From: CAXXFQ01 sp963674475
GTDB lineage: Bacteria; Planctomycetota; Planctomycetia; Pirellulales; Thermoguttaceae
Assembly (NCBI GenBank): GCA_963674475.2
Contig: CAXXFQ010000009.1
Span: 480,489 to 544,488 of the forward strand
Direction of reading: 5' to 3'
Length of the DNA: 64,000 nt
The position numbers and the translations under genes were made by a program. Numbering within the stretch: position 1 is the first letter of the stretch; each line of letters starts with the position of its first letter. Under the pieces are notes generated by a model. It ran no database searches. It was not told the origin of the DNA and worked only from the letters and a program-made list of their open reading frames with translations. Positions 32,746-41,096 of this stretch are shown piece after piece.

Positions 32746-33549
32746 TTATCGGGAAAGCAACTGCCAGAGGATCACCGCCGGGCCGACGAGGAAAACCCAC
32801 CAGGCGAACAGCTGTAAACGGCCTTTCTCGAGCCAGCGGACCAACCAGGCCAATGAGGCCCAGCCGACGAAGAAGCTGACCAGCCCGCCGAGGACCAGGG
32901 CGTAGACGGGGACCCCATTGGGCACCGCGCCCGTTTCGCTTGCCCGTTCAACCAGGTCCTTGATTTCCAACAGTCCGGCGCCGCCGATGGCCGGAATGGC
33001 CAAAAGAAACGAGAAGGTCGCCGCCTCGGCCCGTTTCAGTCCGCAGGCCAAACCGGAAGCGATTGTCGAACCGCTTCGCGAGATTCCCGGCAAGATGGCG
33101 AACGCCTGAAAGACGCCGATGTAAAAAGCGCGACGATAACTCAGGTCCCGGCATTCGCTCTGCCCCCCTTGATGGCGCGAACCCCACAGGAGCATCAGAC
33201 CGGTGACGATCAATAATCCACCGGCGACCAGCGGTGATTCGAGCACCCCGGTGGCGTATTTTTTCAAGGTGAATCCGACCGCCGCGGCCGGAATGCTGCC
33301 GACAAGGATCAAGGCGACCACGCGTCGATCCTTGCCGAAGAGGGCCCAGAGTCGTTGCCAGTAAAAGACCAGGATTGCCAACAGGGTTCCCAGATGGAGG
33401 ATGATCCCAACGGTCAACTTTTCTTCGATGCGGATGCCGCACTGATCGAAAATCGATTGCAAGATGATCAGGTGTCCGGATGAACTGATCGGCAAAAACT
33501 CGGTGATCCCTTGGACGATGGCCAGGAAGATAATTTCAAAAAGCATCAT
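32746..33549 (-). CDS. uppP: Undecaprenyl-diphosphatase (bacitracin resistance protein)
   Basis: A 267-residue integral membrane phosphatase recycling undecaprenyl diphosphate for peptidoglycan and glycan synthesis. Both active-site motifs are present: QGITEFLPISSSGHL near the N-terminus and AILPGISRSGSTIASGL in the middle. Seven to eight hydrophobic helices are seen. The ATG at 33549 (MMLFEII) is chosen because AAGGA lies ~11 nt upstream and the family starts there; an in-frame start 22 codons earlier is less likely. The presence of this gene with asd fits an organism making peptidoglycan or other undecaprenyl-linked polymers. Confidence 0.94.
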   Translation of the reverse strand: MMLFEIIFLAIVQGITEFLPISSSGHLIILQSIFDQCGIRIEEKLTVGIILHLGTLLAILVFYWQRLWALFGKDRRVVALILVGSIPAAAVGFTLKKYATGVLESPLVAGGLLIVTGLMLLWGSRHQGGQSECRDLSYRRAFYIGVFQAFAILPGISRSGSTIASGLACGLKRAEAATFSFLLAIPAIGGAGLLEIKDLVERASETGAVPNGVPVYALVLGGLVSFFVGWASLAWLVRWLEKGRLQLFAWWVFLVGPAVILWQLLSR

Positions 33550-34060
33550 GGTTGGATTCGTTCCTTCAGCAAGAGGAAACAGGTCGACTAAAACCGCGGG
33601 GGCCGATTGGCCCATGTCGGGGGCTCAGCCAGGAGCCAAAAATCGTGCATTGGTCTCGTATTCTCTTAAGATAGGCGAAAAAAACAAGGCCGTTTTTCCA
33701 AATTGACCCACGAAATCGGATCGGGGGACTATTTGCCCTTTAAAAATGGCGGGAATCTGTCATAATAAAAGTTTCGTCTTTCTCGTTTTCACCCCTCGGC
33801 AGGTTGCGCGGCACGTTCCGCGATGGACCGTATCAAGGAAAGGGGTGACTCAGCTTGCGAAGCGCCCCCCTGCGTTGTGGATTAAGGTGTGGTTTTATCA
33901 CCGCTTTTCCCGGGGGACCATTTAAGCGGAGAAGAAAACGCCAATGCGCGCGAAAAAGGATAATTTACCAAGTAGTGTTTTTAGAGAGCGAAGGTAAGGG
34001 AAGTTCGCAGTATCCTCAAACGAGGGAGGCGGTTTCGCGACTTCGCGGGAGGAGGCTTGC
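33550..34060. other. Divergent intergenic region
   Basis: 511 bp between uppP and the TIM-barrel gene. TGTCATAAT (33758-33766) could be an extended -10 on the + strand, but no -35 is at proper distance. Apart from a short inverted repeat GGTG/CACC near 33885-33903, nothing recognisable was seen. Confidence 0.35.
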
Positions 34061-34993
34061 ATGTTCAAAAATCTCAATAGCTTGACCCTTGGTATTTCAG
34101 GTAGCCAAAGCGAACTGATCGAACTGGCACTGACCTACGGATTCAAGACGATCGATATCGATCTGGTCGAATTCTCGCATCGGGCTCAAACTCGCGGTCT
34201 TCCGTTTGCGCGACGGTTGTTCGAGAGCGCCAAATTGGCGGTTGGCCTCTTCCCGTTGCCGGTCGATTTGGAGGCGGAGGAGTCGGACTACCAAAAGCAG
34301 TTGGCCGCACTTGCTTCCTTGGCCCAGATGGCGGCCGAGATCGGGGCGACCCTTTGTCAGGTCGAAATCGCTCCGGCCGGCGACCAATTGCCCTATCATG
34401 AAAACTTCGAACGGCATCGGGTCCGCTTGAGTGAAGTTTGTGCCGTCCTTGAGCCGGTCGGGATTCGTCTGGGCGCCAAGGTCAACGCGGCTGCCGATCT
34501 TCGGACGGATCGGCCGTATCAATTCATCCATGAAGTTGACGCCCTTGGTCACCTCCTGAGCATCGTCGGCGCGAAAAATCTCGGCATGGTGGTCAATGTC
34601 TGGGACCTGGTCGCCTCGGGCGGATCGATTGACTCGATCGCCAAGATGGACGCCGAGCAGATCGTCGCCGTCGAACTGGCCGCGGGGCCTGCGGACAAGC
34701 CGTCTGCCGAGTGGGCCAACACCGATCGACTCGTCCCGGCCGAAGAAGGGCCGATCGACAACGCGGCTGTCCTGAAAACGTTGAGCCAGATCGGCTACGA
34801 CGGTCCGGTTTCGGCCTGCCCGAGCGGAGCGATTCTTTCCTCGACCAAGCGAGATCAGGTCGTCCGACCGATCGCCGAGGCACTCAATCAGGTCTGGACC
34901 GCGGCCGGCAATCCGTCCTCAGGCCGATTCCAGTTCGGATACATTCGGCCTAATCAGACGGTGGAATCGGAGTCAGCCAAAAAGGCTTCGTAA
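34061..34993 (+). CDS. Sugar-phosphate isomerase/epimerase-like TIM-barrel protein
   Basis: A 310-residue protein of the xylose-isomerase-like / AP endonuclease family 2 fold. The N-terminal LTLGISGSQSELIELALTYGFKTIDIDLVEF pattern, an internal GATLCQVEIAP strand and the WDLVASGGSIDSIAKMDAEQIVAVELA segment fit the barrel. Metal-ligand residues (Glu/Asp/His) of true isomerases are only partly visible, so the reaction is unknown. The last ~30 residues are Gln/Ser-rich. The gene stands alone. GGGAGGAGG upstream of the start is a strong Shine-Dalgarno. Confidence 0.75.
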   Translation: MFKNLNSLTLGISGSQSELIELALTYGFKTIDIDLVEFSHRAQTRGLPFARRLFESAKLAVGLFPLPVDLEAEESDYQKQLAALASLAQMAAEIGATLCQVEIAPAGDQLPYHENFERHRVRLSEVCAVLEPVGIRLGAKVNAAADLRTDRPYQFIHEVDALGHLLSIVGAKNLGMVVNVWDLVASGGSIDSIAKMDAEQIVAVELAAGPADKPSAEWANTDRLVPAEEGPIDNAAVLKTLSQIGYDGPVSACPSGAILSSTKRDQVVRPIAEALNQVWTAAGNPSSGRFQFGYIRPNQTVESESAKKAS

Positions 34994-35337
34994 TCCTTCC
35001 CCCGCCCTGGCGGCGTTTTATCTCCCATATTTGGCGTTTTTGTCGGATTCGGGCCCAAGGGAACTAGGTTTCTTTGGGCCCGCATTTTTTTGGGGTCTCT
35101 TTTCCCATTTCCCTTTTTTCAGAGCCGTTTCAACGAAAGGGGTGGCGGATTTTCTGCGGCGTGAAACCGGGCGTAAACCCGGGCGCGAAAAAAACGCGTT
35201 TCAACGCCGAGGGATATTCTCAAGCCGATTCGGGTTTTTCTCCTGGAATTTCCCGCCGGGATTTCCCGCCGGGATTTCCCGCCGAGCTGAGAGTGACGCT
35301 GCCGACTTTTTGAAATGCTCAATGGAGGATCCGACGT
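34994..35337. other. Intergenic region with three 13-bp repeats
   Basis: 344 bp between the TIM-barrel gene and the acidic secreted protein gene. It contains three direct 13-bp repeats (35245-35283). AATGGAGG precedes the start codon at 35338. No other element was recognised. Confidence 0.45.
35245..35283. repeat. Three tandem 13-bp repeats GGGATTTCCCGCC
   Basis: Copies start at 35245 (with one base different), 35258 and 35271. Each is itself partly palindromic (GGGATTTCCC). They lie 55 bp upstream of the next start codon, in the expected leader or promoter region. Confidence 0.85.
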
Positions 35338-36012
35338 ATGAATCGACTATTTTATTTAGGAATTGCCCTGGTTGCCATCCTGTCGATCACTTGGTCCGCT
35401 GGAGCCGTTGTGTTTGCCGGTGGAGATTCCGACGCGGTTTCCACTGAATACGCCTCGCCTGATGCGACGTCCGCGGCTGTCGAGGGGACCGACGCGATTT
35501 CGGAAGAGCACGGGTCGACCGACGCCGTTACGGCCGAGGTAGCGCCCGAAGATGCCGCTTCCGCCCAGAGCGCTCCGACCGACGCGGTACCTTCCGGTCC
35601 TGCGCCCGGCGAGGACGAATCGTCTCGTGGGGACTGGAGCGAATCGCACGATCAAGATATGCCGCACGAAGGCGACTGGAGCGACGCTCATGATACCGAA
35701 AACCCGCATGAAGGGACGTACGAAAGTTCGACCCGTCAGCGCGACGGTATCTCGGAAGAAGCGGACGACGACGCTGACGACGACGCGGCAACCGAAGAGA
35801 AAGGATATTGGGAGTCCGGTCGAATGCATGATGAGATGGAAGGCCATCACATGAAGCACGAGACGATGGCTCCCAGCGGTGAATCGACCGACGACGCGGG
35901 CGAAGGCGCGATCAAAGAGTCTCCCGAAGAATCGGACGAATCGACCGATCGGGGCGATTGGGATTACGACACGGAATCCGACATGGATGAGGGGGCGGAA
36001 TCCAAGTGGTAG
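35338..36012 (+). CDS. Secreted acidic low-complexity protein
   Basis: A 224-residue protein with a signal peptide (1-~27: MNR, hydrophobic stretch, AVVFA-G). The mature part has two low-complexity zones. Residues ~30-90 contain imperfect ~11-residue Ala/Thr/Asp/Glu repeats around 'TDAV(T/S)AE'. Residues ~95-224 are very acidic with repeated DWS-x-x-HD and PHEG units and a His/Met/Glu cluster (GRMHDEMEGHHMKHETM). It contains no Cys. This composition suggests an exported cation- or metal-binding protein; no family was recognised. AATGGAGG precedes the ATG. It is followed directly by a ~40-bp tandem repeat array. Confidence 0.7.
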   Translation: MNRLFYLGIALVAILSITWSAGAVVFAGGDSDAVSTEYASPDATSAAVEGTDAISEEHGSTDAVTAEVAPEDAASAQSAPTDAVPSGPAPGEDESSRGDWSESHDQDMPHEGDWSDAHDTENPHEGTYESSTRQRDGISEEADDDADDDAATEEKGYWESGRMHDEMEGHHMKHETMAPSGESTDDAGEGAIKESPEESDESTDRGDWDYDTESDMDEGAESKW

Positions 36013-36040
36013 TCGATTAGATCGACGCTACCGTGTGGTT

Positions 36041-36237
36041 TGAGTCCCGTCGTGGGTTGAATCGAAAAAAGCTTTCACTCTGAATCACATCGTTCGCTGA
36101 ATCGAAAAAGCTTTCACTTTGAATCACATCGTTCGCTGAATCGAAAAAAAGCTTTTCACTTTGAATTACGTCGTTCGCTGAATCGAAAAAAGCTTTCACT
36201 CTGAGTCACATCGTTCGCTGAATCGAAAAAAGCTTTC
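36041..36237. repeat. Tandem ~40-bp repeats (four full, two partial)
   Basis: Units beginning GAATCGAAAAAAGCTTT start at 36059, 36099, 36138, 36180 and 36220 (periods 39-42 bp). The repeat contains an AAGCTT palindrome and ends ACATCGTTCGCT. A decayed partial copy precedes (36041-36058) and a partial one follows. Units touch each other without unique spacers. Confidence 0.9.
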
Positions 36238-36243
36238 CGTAAA

Positions 36244-36290
36244 AAACGGGTCGGCGACCGTCATGGCCGTCGGCCCGTTTGCTTTTTCGT
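36244..36290. terminator. Hairpin terminator after the tandem repeats
   Basis: A 13-bp stem (36244-36256 with 36268-36280, two wobbles), A-rich before and T-rich after, able to terminate both the acidic-protein transcript and the convergent AGE-like gene. Confidence 0.75.
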
Positions 36291-36292
36291 TT

Positions 36293-37615
36293 CTACTTCT
36301 CTTGGGCAGTCAGCTTGACCAGGCCGGTCATCGCCTTGAGTCCCCATAAATGACACCAGGTGTTGACCCAGTGGCGGTTGTTCTCCATGTAGCCGTAGTT
36401 GCACCCCTCGGGTAGCCGGTACATCAGGACCCGCTCCATCCCGTCGAGCGTCTCGTCGATATGGTCGAGATAGACCGTTTTGCCGGTGGTCAGATATCCC
36501 TGCCGTAGCGCTTCGATCATCTGCGCTTCGCGATCGTAAGGCAAACAGGTTCCGCTGCCGCCATCGCCGGAGCACGTTGGCGCCGCTTTGGGGTCGGTCC
36601 CGTCGCGACTGTTGTGACGGAACCAGAGGCCGGTCGACGGGTCGCGAGTATGGTCGATCAAAAAGGCCATCGCCGCCTCGGCCTTCCGGAGGTAATCGGC
36701 CGTTTCCGACTCCGGCACGCCCGCAGCCTTCAATGCACGGTACAACCGATAATTGGCTGTCATCATGTCGGCGATCAGGTGGGTGAATTTCGTTCCCTTG
36801 GTGACGTTGCTCCAGTCGCGATTGGCCTGCGAATACCAGCCGCCGTAAGTCTCGTCCCAAAGATGCTCGTTGCACGGGGTGATTGTCTTGCGGGCCCAAT
36901 CGAGAAACGCCTGCCGCCCGGTCCGTTCATACAGGTCGAGAAAATGGATCGCCAGGTAACCGGCCGTGTAGATCCCTTTGTACTTCGAACTGGTGAGCGT
37001 CCCTTTTTCCGGGTCGTGTTCGAAACCGCTGATGAACCCGTCGTGCCGGTCGTCCCAACCGTGTTCGATCGCCGTGGCGATTATCCGGTCGGCCACCTTG
37101 CGATACTCGGGGGTCGGTCGATGTTGGTCGTAGGCGTAGATCGCTACCGGCGTGAAGAGGGCGAATTCGGGCACATAGATCCGGGCCCACTTGTCGGTCG
37201 GCCGATGGTATTTGAAATATTGGATTCCCGACTTCGCGTCATACGCGTTCTGAACAAGCCAATCGAGCGATTGCTTCGCCTCGTCCAAAAGCCGCTCGTC
37301 CTCGGGCCGGTGGCCCAGGGCCTCGAACATCTTGATCTTGTTCAGGGCCATGAACGCTTGCTGCTGGGGACAGAAGTTTCCTTCGTGCGGTTGGTTCGGG
37401 GGCATCTTGAGACTGTTTTGGAAGATGGCCCGGCCGCCGAGCACGTCGTTCTTCCAGATATACGCGTCGTCCAACGCCATCATCTCGCGGAGCCGGGTCC
37501 CGCACCAGTCGGCCGAGTGACGCATCGTCGCCGGGGTGGTCTCGGTGGCAAACGTCGACACGGCGAAGCCAAGAAAGAGCATAGCAAAACCACACGGCAC
37601 CAGGAGTCGTCTCAT
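36293..37615 (-). CDS. Secreted (alpha/alpha)6-barrel protein, AGE/glycoside-hydrolase-like
   Basis: A 440-residue exported protein; the signal peptide is residues ~1-24 (MRRLLVPCGFAMLFLGFAVSTFA). The rest consists of repeated helix pairs typical of (alpha/alpha)6 toroids. The segment ETYGGWYSQ matches the D/E-x-x-GG-W/Y pattern of N-acylglucosamine 2-epimerase-like proteins, and HLIADMMTANYRLYRAL and NRHWVNTWCHLWGL are further aromatic/His-rich active-site-like stretches. Related folds include GH76 and GH88, so the activity (epimerase, mannanase or unsaturated uronyl hydrolase) is open. The ATG at 37615 is preferred over one seven codons earlier since it gives a clean signal peptide. Confidence 0.7.
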   Translation of the reverse strand: MRRLLVPCGFAMLFLGFAVSTFATETTPATMRHSADWCGTRLREMMALDDAYIWKNDVLGGRAIFQNSLKMPPNQPHEGNFCPQQQAFMALNKIKMFEALGHRPEDERLLDEAKQSLDWLVQNAYDAKSGIQYFKYHRPTDKWARIYVPEFALFTPVAIYAYDQHRPTPEYRKVADRIIATAIEHGWDDRHDGFISGFEHDPEKGTLTSSKYKGIYTAGYLAIHFLDLYERTGRQAFLDWARKTITPCNEHLWDETYGGWYSQANRDWSNVTKGTKFTHLIADMMTANYRLYRALKAAGVPESETADYLRKAEAAMAFLIDHTRDPSTGLWFRHNSRDGTDPKAAPTCSGDGGSGTCLPYDREAQMIEALRQGYLTTGKTVYLDHIDETLDGMERVLMYRLPEGCNYGYMENNRHWVNTWCHLWGLKAMTGLVKLTAQEK

Positions 37616-37710
37616 AGGGAAGCTCTCGCGGGGCAAGAAGGAATGGACATGGGGAAAGCCAAAAAGTCGGCTAACGGGGGCGGTCTCTTTTTTCTATTGT
37701 CTCCTATGGA

Positions 37711-37749
37711 AAACGGGCCGTCAACCTTTTCGAGGAAGACGGCCCGTTT
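37711..37749. terminator. Perfect 12-bp inverted repeat, probable ppdK terminator
   Basis: AAACGGGCCGTC (37711-37722) pairs perfectly with GACGGCCCGTTT (37738-37749), between the ppdK stop codon and the AGE-like gene start. The following T-tract is short. Confidence 0.6.
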
Positions 37750-37807
37750 GTTATCAAATCAACCGTTGGCCGGACAAGTCAAGCGACTTGGTCTGACCTT
37801 GGGAAAA

Positions 37808-40543
37808 TTACTTCTTGTCGCAGCAGCAACATTTGGCCTGCTTCTCGGCCAACGCCGCTTGGGCCGCGGCCAATCGGGCGACCGGGACGCGAAGCGGGGA
37901 ACAGCTGACGTACTTCAGACCAAGATTGTGGCAGAATTCGATACTGGCCGGATCGCCACCGTGCTCGCCACAGATGCCCAACTTGATTTCCGGTCGGGTC
38001 GACTTGCCGCCTTCGACAGCGATCTTCATCAGACGACCGACACCACCCTGGTCGAGCGTTTGGAACGGGTCGGCCGGGACGATGTCCTTCTCTTGGTAAT
38101 CGTTAATGAATCCGGCGTAGTCGTCACGGCTCATGCCCAAGGTGGTTTGGGTCAAGTCGTTGGTGCCGAAGCTGAAGAACTCGGCCGCTGCGGCCACTTC
38201 GTCGGCGGTGATCGCGGCTCGCGGAATCTCGATCATCGTGCCGACCAGATAGTCGACCGTGGTGGCCTTTTCGCAGAACACCTTGGCGGCCGTCTCGCGA
38301 ATGACCGCTTCCTGATCCTTGAATTCCTTGATCGAACCGATCAGCGGAATCATGATTTCCGGATGGACGTCGATTCCTTCGGACATGACGTCGCAGGCCG
38401 CTTCGCAGATGGCGCGAGCTTGCATCCGGGTAATTTCCGGATAGACGATGCCCAAACGGCAACCGCGGTGACCGAGCATCGGGTTCGATTCGGCCAAATC
38501 TTCGACACGCTGTTGGATCGCTTCAAGCGACATGCCGATCTTCTTGGCCAACGCGGTCTGTTCTTCCACTTCGTGCGGGAGGAATTCGTGAAGCGGCGGG
38601 TCCAACAAGCGGACCGTTACCGGACGACCCTTCATCGCGCGGAACAAACCGGCGAAGTCGTCCCGTTGGAACGGCAACAGCTTTTCGAGCGCCTTTTCAC
38701 GATCTTCGAGGTTGTCGGCCAAGATCATCGTGCGGAAGTCGTCGATGTGGTCGAAGAACATGTGCTCGGTTCGGCAAAGGCCGATTCCCTGGGCACCCAG
38801 ATCGACCGCTTGCGACGCCTGATTCGGGGCGTCGGCGTTCGTGCGAATTTCCAGACGACGATGCCGGTCGGCCCAGCTCATCAACTGGTGGAATCGGTTG
38901 AACATCGGGGCGTCCTTCGGATCGAGCGATTTGTCGACCGCGACACTCAAGACTTCGCTCGACGAGGTGGCCATCTTCTCGGCATAGACTTCACCGGTGA
39001 AGCCGTCGATCGAGATGTAGTCGCCCTGCTTCAGTACCTTGTCACCGACCTTCATCGTGCCGGCCTTGTAGTCGATCTCGAGATCGCCACAACCGCAGAT
39101 ACAGGCTTTCCCCATCTGACGGCTGACCAACGCGGCGTGGCTGGCGGCCCCACCGAACGCGGTCAAAATGCCCTTGGCGACCTTCATGCCGCGAAGGTCT
39201 TCGGGGGTCGTTTCACGACGGACGAGGATCAACTCGACATTGGGATCGGCCTGGAAGATCTTTTCGGCTTCATCCGGTTGGAAGACGATCTGACCGGTGG
39301 CCGCACCCGGACCGGCGTTGACGCCCTTGGTCAGCGGCGCTTTGCCCTTCTTGCCTTCGCCGGCGAAAACCGGTTGCAGAAGTTGGGTGATCGAGTCGGC
39401 CGGAACGCGACGCGGGTTGAGCGCTTCTTCGGGGGTGATGAGCCCTTCGTTGACCATATCGACCGCCGCACGGACCGCCGCGAAACCGGTTCGCTTTGCG
39501 TTACGGGTTTGCAACAGCCAGAGCTTCTGGCGTTCGACGGTGAATTCGATATCTTGGATATCGCGGTAGTGGTTTTCGAGCTTCGTTGCGGTGGCCAACA
39601 GCTCTTCGTAAATCTCGGGCATATCCTTGCCGAGACTCTCTTCGATCTTCTTCGTCACACGGATACCGGCCACGACATCTTCGCCCTGGGCGTTGATCAG
39701 ATAGTCGCCGTTGATGCCGGGAGTTCCGAGGGCCCCGTCACGAGTCAACGCGACGCCCGTGGCACAATCGTCGCCCAGGTTACCAAAAGCCATCGCCTGA
39801 ACGTTGACGGCTGTTCCCCATTCGTGCGGGATGCCGTAGGTGCGACGATAGACGATCGCCCGGTCGTTCATCCAGCTGTTGAAGACCGCGCTGACGGCGC
39901 CCCAAAGCTGGTCCATCGGCGCTTCGGGGAAGTCATTGCCGGTCTGCTTCTTGACGGCTGCCTTGAATTCGGCGACCAATTCCTTCAGCTGCTTGGCCGA
40001 GAGGTCACTGTCGAGCTCGACGCCCGCCGCTTCCCTCTTCGCATCGAGGATTTCTTCGAACGGGTCGATGTCGTGCTTGGTCTTCGGCTTCATTTCCAAA
40101 ACGACGTCGCCGTACATCTGGACGAATCGACGGTAGCAGTCCCAGGCGAACCGCTCGTCACCGGCCGACTTGGCCAAGGCTTGGACGGTCGTGTCGTTCA
40201 GGCCGATGTTCAAGACCGTGTCCATCATGCCGGGCATCGATTCACGGGCACCCGAGCGGCAGGAGACCAAGAGCGGGTTTTCGGTATTACCGAACTTTTT
40301 GCCCATCTCCTTTTCCATCTTTTCCAGGGCGACCTGGACTTGGCCTTGCAGTTCGGGGGCGTACGACTTGCCGTGGTCGTAGTAGTAGGTGCACAATTCG
40401 GTGGAGATGGTGAATCCGGGGGGGACCGGAATATCGATGCAGCTCATTTCGGCCAAGTTGGCCCCTTTACCGCCGAGAAGATTTTTCTGCGAAGCGTCAC
40501 CATCGGTGCCGAGAGGACCAAAACTGTAAACGTATTTTGCCAT
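37808..40543 (-). CDS. ppdK: Pyruvate, phosphate dikinase
   Basis: A 911-residue enzyme interconverting pyruvate, ATP and Pi with PEP, AMP and PPi. Order: N-terminal ATP-grasp domain (GGKGANLAEM near the start), central phosphohistidine domain with GGAASHAALVSRQMGKACICGC, and C-terminal PEP/pyruvate barrel with HMFF, GTNDLTQTTLGMSRDD and the catalytic Cys in GLKYVSCSPLRVPVARL. The residue two before the catalytic His, normally the regulatory Thr in GGMTSHAA, is Ala here. The tail is Cys/Lys-rich (KCCCCDKK). The ATG at 40543 with AAGGA upstream starts the family-typical MAKYVYSFG; an in-frame ATG ten codons earlier is less likely. Confidence 0.96.
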   Translation of the reverse strand: MAKYVYSFGPLGTDGDASQKNLLGGKGANLAEMSCIDIPVPPGFTISTELCTYYYDHGKSYAPELQGQVQVALEKMEKEMGKKFGNTENPLLVSCRSGARESMPGMMDTVLNIGLNDTTVQALAKSAGDERFAWDCYRRFVQMYGDVVLEMKPKTKHDIDPFEEILDAKREAAGVELDSDLSAKQLKELVAEFKAAVKKQTGNDFPEAPMDQLWGAVSAVFNSWMNDRAIVYRRTYGIPHEWGTAVNVQAMAFGNLGDDCATGVALTRDGALGTPGINGDYLINAQGEDVVAGIRVTKKIEESLGKDMPEIYEELLATATKLENHYRDIQDIEFTVERQKLWLLQTRNAKRTGFAAVRAAVDMVNEGLITPEEALNPRRVPADSITQLLQPVFAGEGKKGKAPLTKGVNAGPGAATGQIVFQPDEAEKIFQADPNVELILVRRETTPEDLRGMKVAKGILTAFGGAASHAALVSRQMGKACICGCGDLEIDYKAGTMKVGDKVLKQGDYISIDGFTGEVYAEKMATSSSEVLSVAVDKSLDPKDAPMFNRFHQLMSWADRHRRLEIRTNADAPNQASQAVDLGAQGIGLCRTEHMFFDHIDDFRTMILADNLEDREKALEKLLPFQRDDFAGLFRAMKGRPVTVRLLDPPLHEFLPHEVEEQTALAKKIGMSLEAIQQRVEDLAESNPMLGHRGCRLGIVYPEITRMQARAICEAACDVMSEGIDVHPEIMIPLIGSIKEFKDQEAVIRETAAKVFCEKATTVDYLVGTMIEIPRAAITADEVAAAAEFFSFGTNDLTQTTLGMSRDDYAGFINDYQEKDIVPADPFQTLDQGGVGRLMKIAVEGGKSTRPEIKLGICGEHGGDPASIEFCHNLGLKYVSCSPLRVPVARLAAAQAALAEKQAKCCCCDKK

Positions 40544-41096
40544 TTTGCGTTCCTTAGAGATAAAAAATACCAACTAATCGAAGGGAGGCAGGAATATCAT
40601 AAACCCATCGACCAAAAAAGGTTACGTGAATTTTCCTCCATCAAACTAAGTCTGTTGGGGGGACCCATACGGGGCTGAAGAATTTCGTAACCAGGGTCGA
40701 TACCGTTAGCAAAAAATGAAATCGTCCAATTTATCAGTCTTACCCAGCTCCGTCAAGGATGCCCCTCTTTATGAGGACATGCTCGGCGTTGATGGAAGTG
40801 ATTATTTGGAAAATTCCGATTAGGTAAGAAAGGGGTCTTATCGGCCTCGTCGGAGGAAGAAATCAACTTTTTCTAAAATCTAGTTCTATAGAGGGGTGGG
40901 CTGGCGGTCCTTTGCTGTTTTTCGAGATCCAAGATAAGGCAAGATCCAGACGTTACCCCTGTCTCGAAATGGATTTGCCCGGTCGACATGACTCTGTTAA
41001 ATTACCAGATAATCGGTTAAATCGATCCGGGGAGATTTTGCCCGAGAAGATTTTGGCTTCGGGCCGTCAGTCTTTTTTCCTTGAGGGGGTGGTTGC
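40544..41096. other. Divergent intergenic region, A+T-richer, nothing recognised
   Basis: 553 bp between ppdK and the orphan membrane protein. The base composition shifts to A+T-rich. No convincing promoter pair, RNA gene or repeat was found. GAGGGGG precedes the GTG start at 41097. Confidence 0.4.

Noticed and set aside
36041..36237. Possible CRISPR array (~40-bp period)
   Set aside because: Units are contiguous with no unique spacers and no cas genes are in the window.
36614..40678. 1354-codon open frame on the + strand
   Set aside because: It is the antisense shadow of the AGE-like gene and pyruvate phosphate dikinase, both with clear conserved motifs on the - strand.
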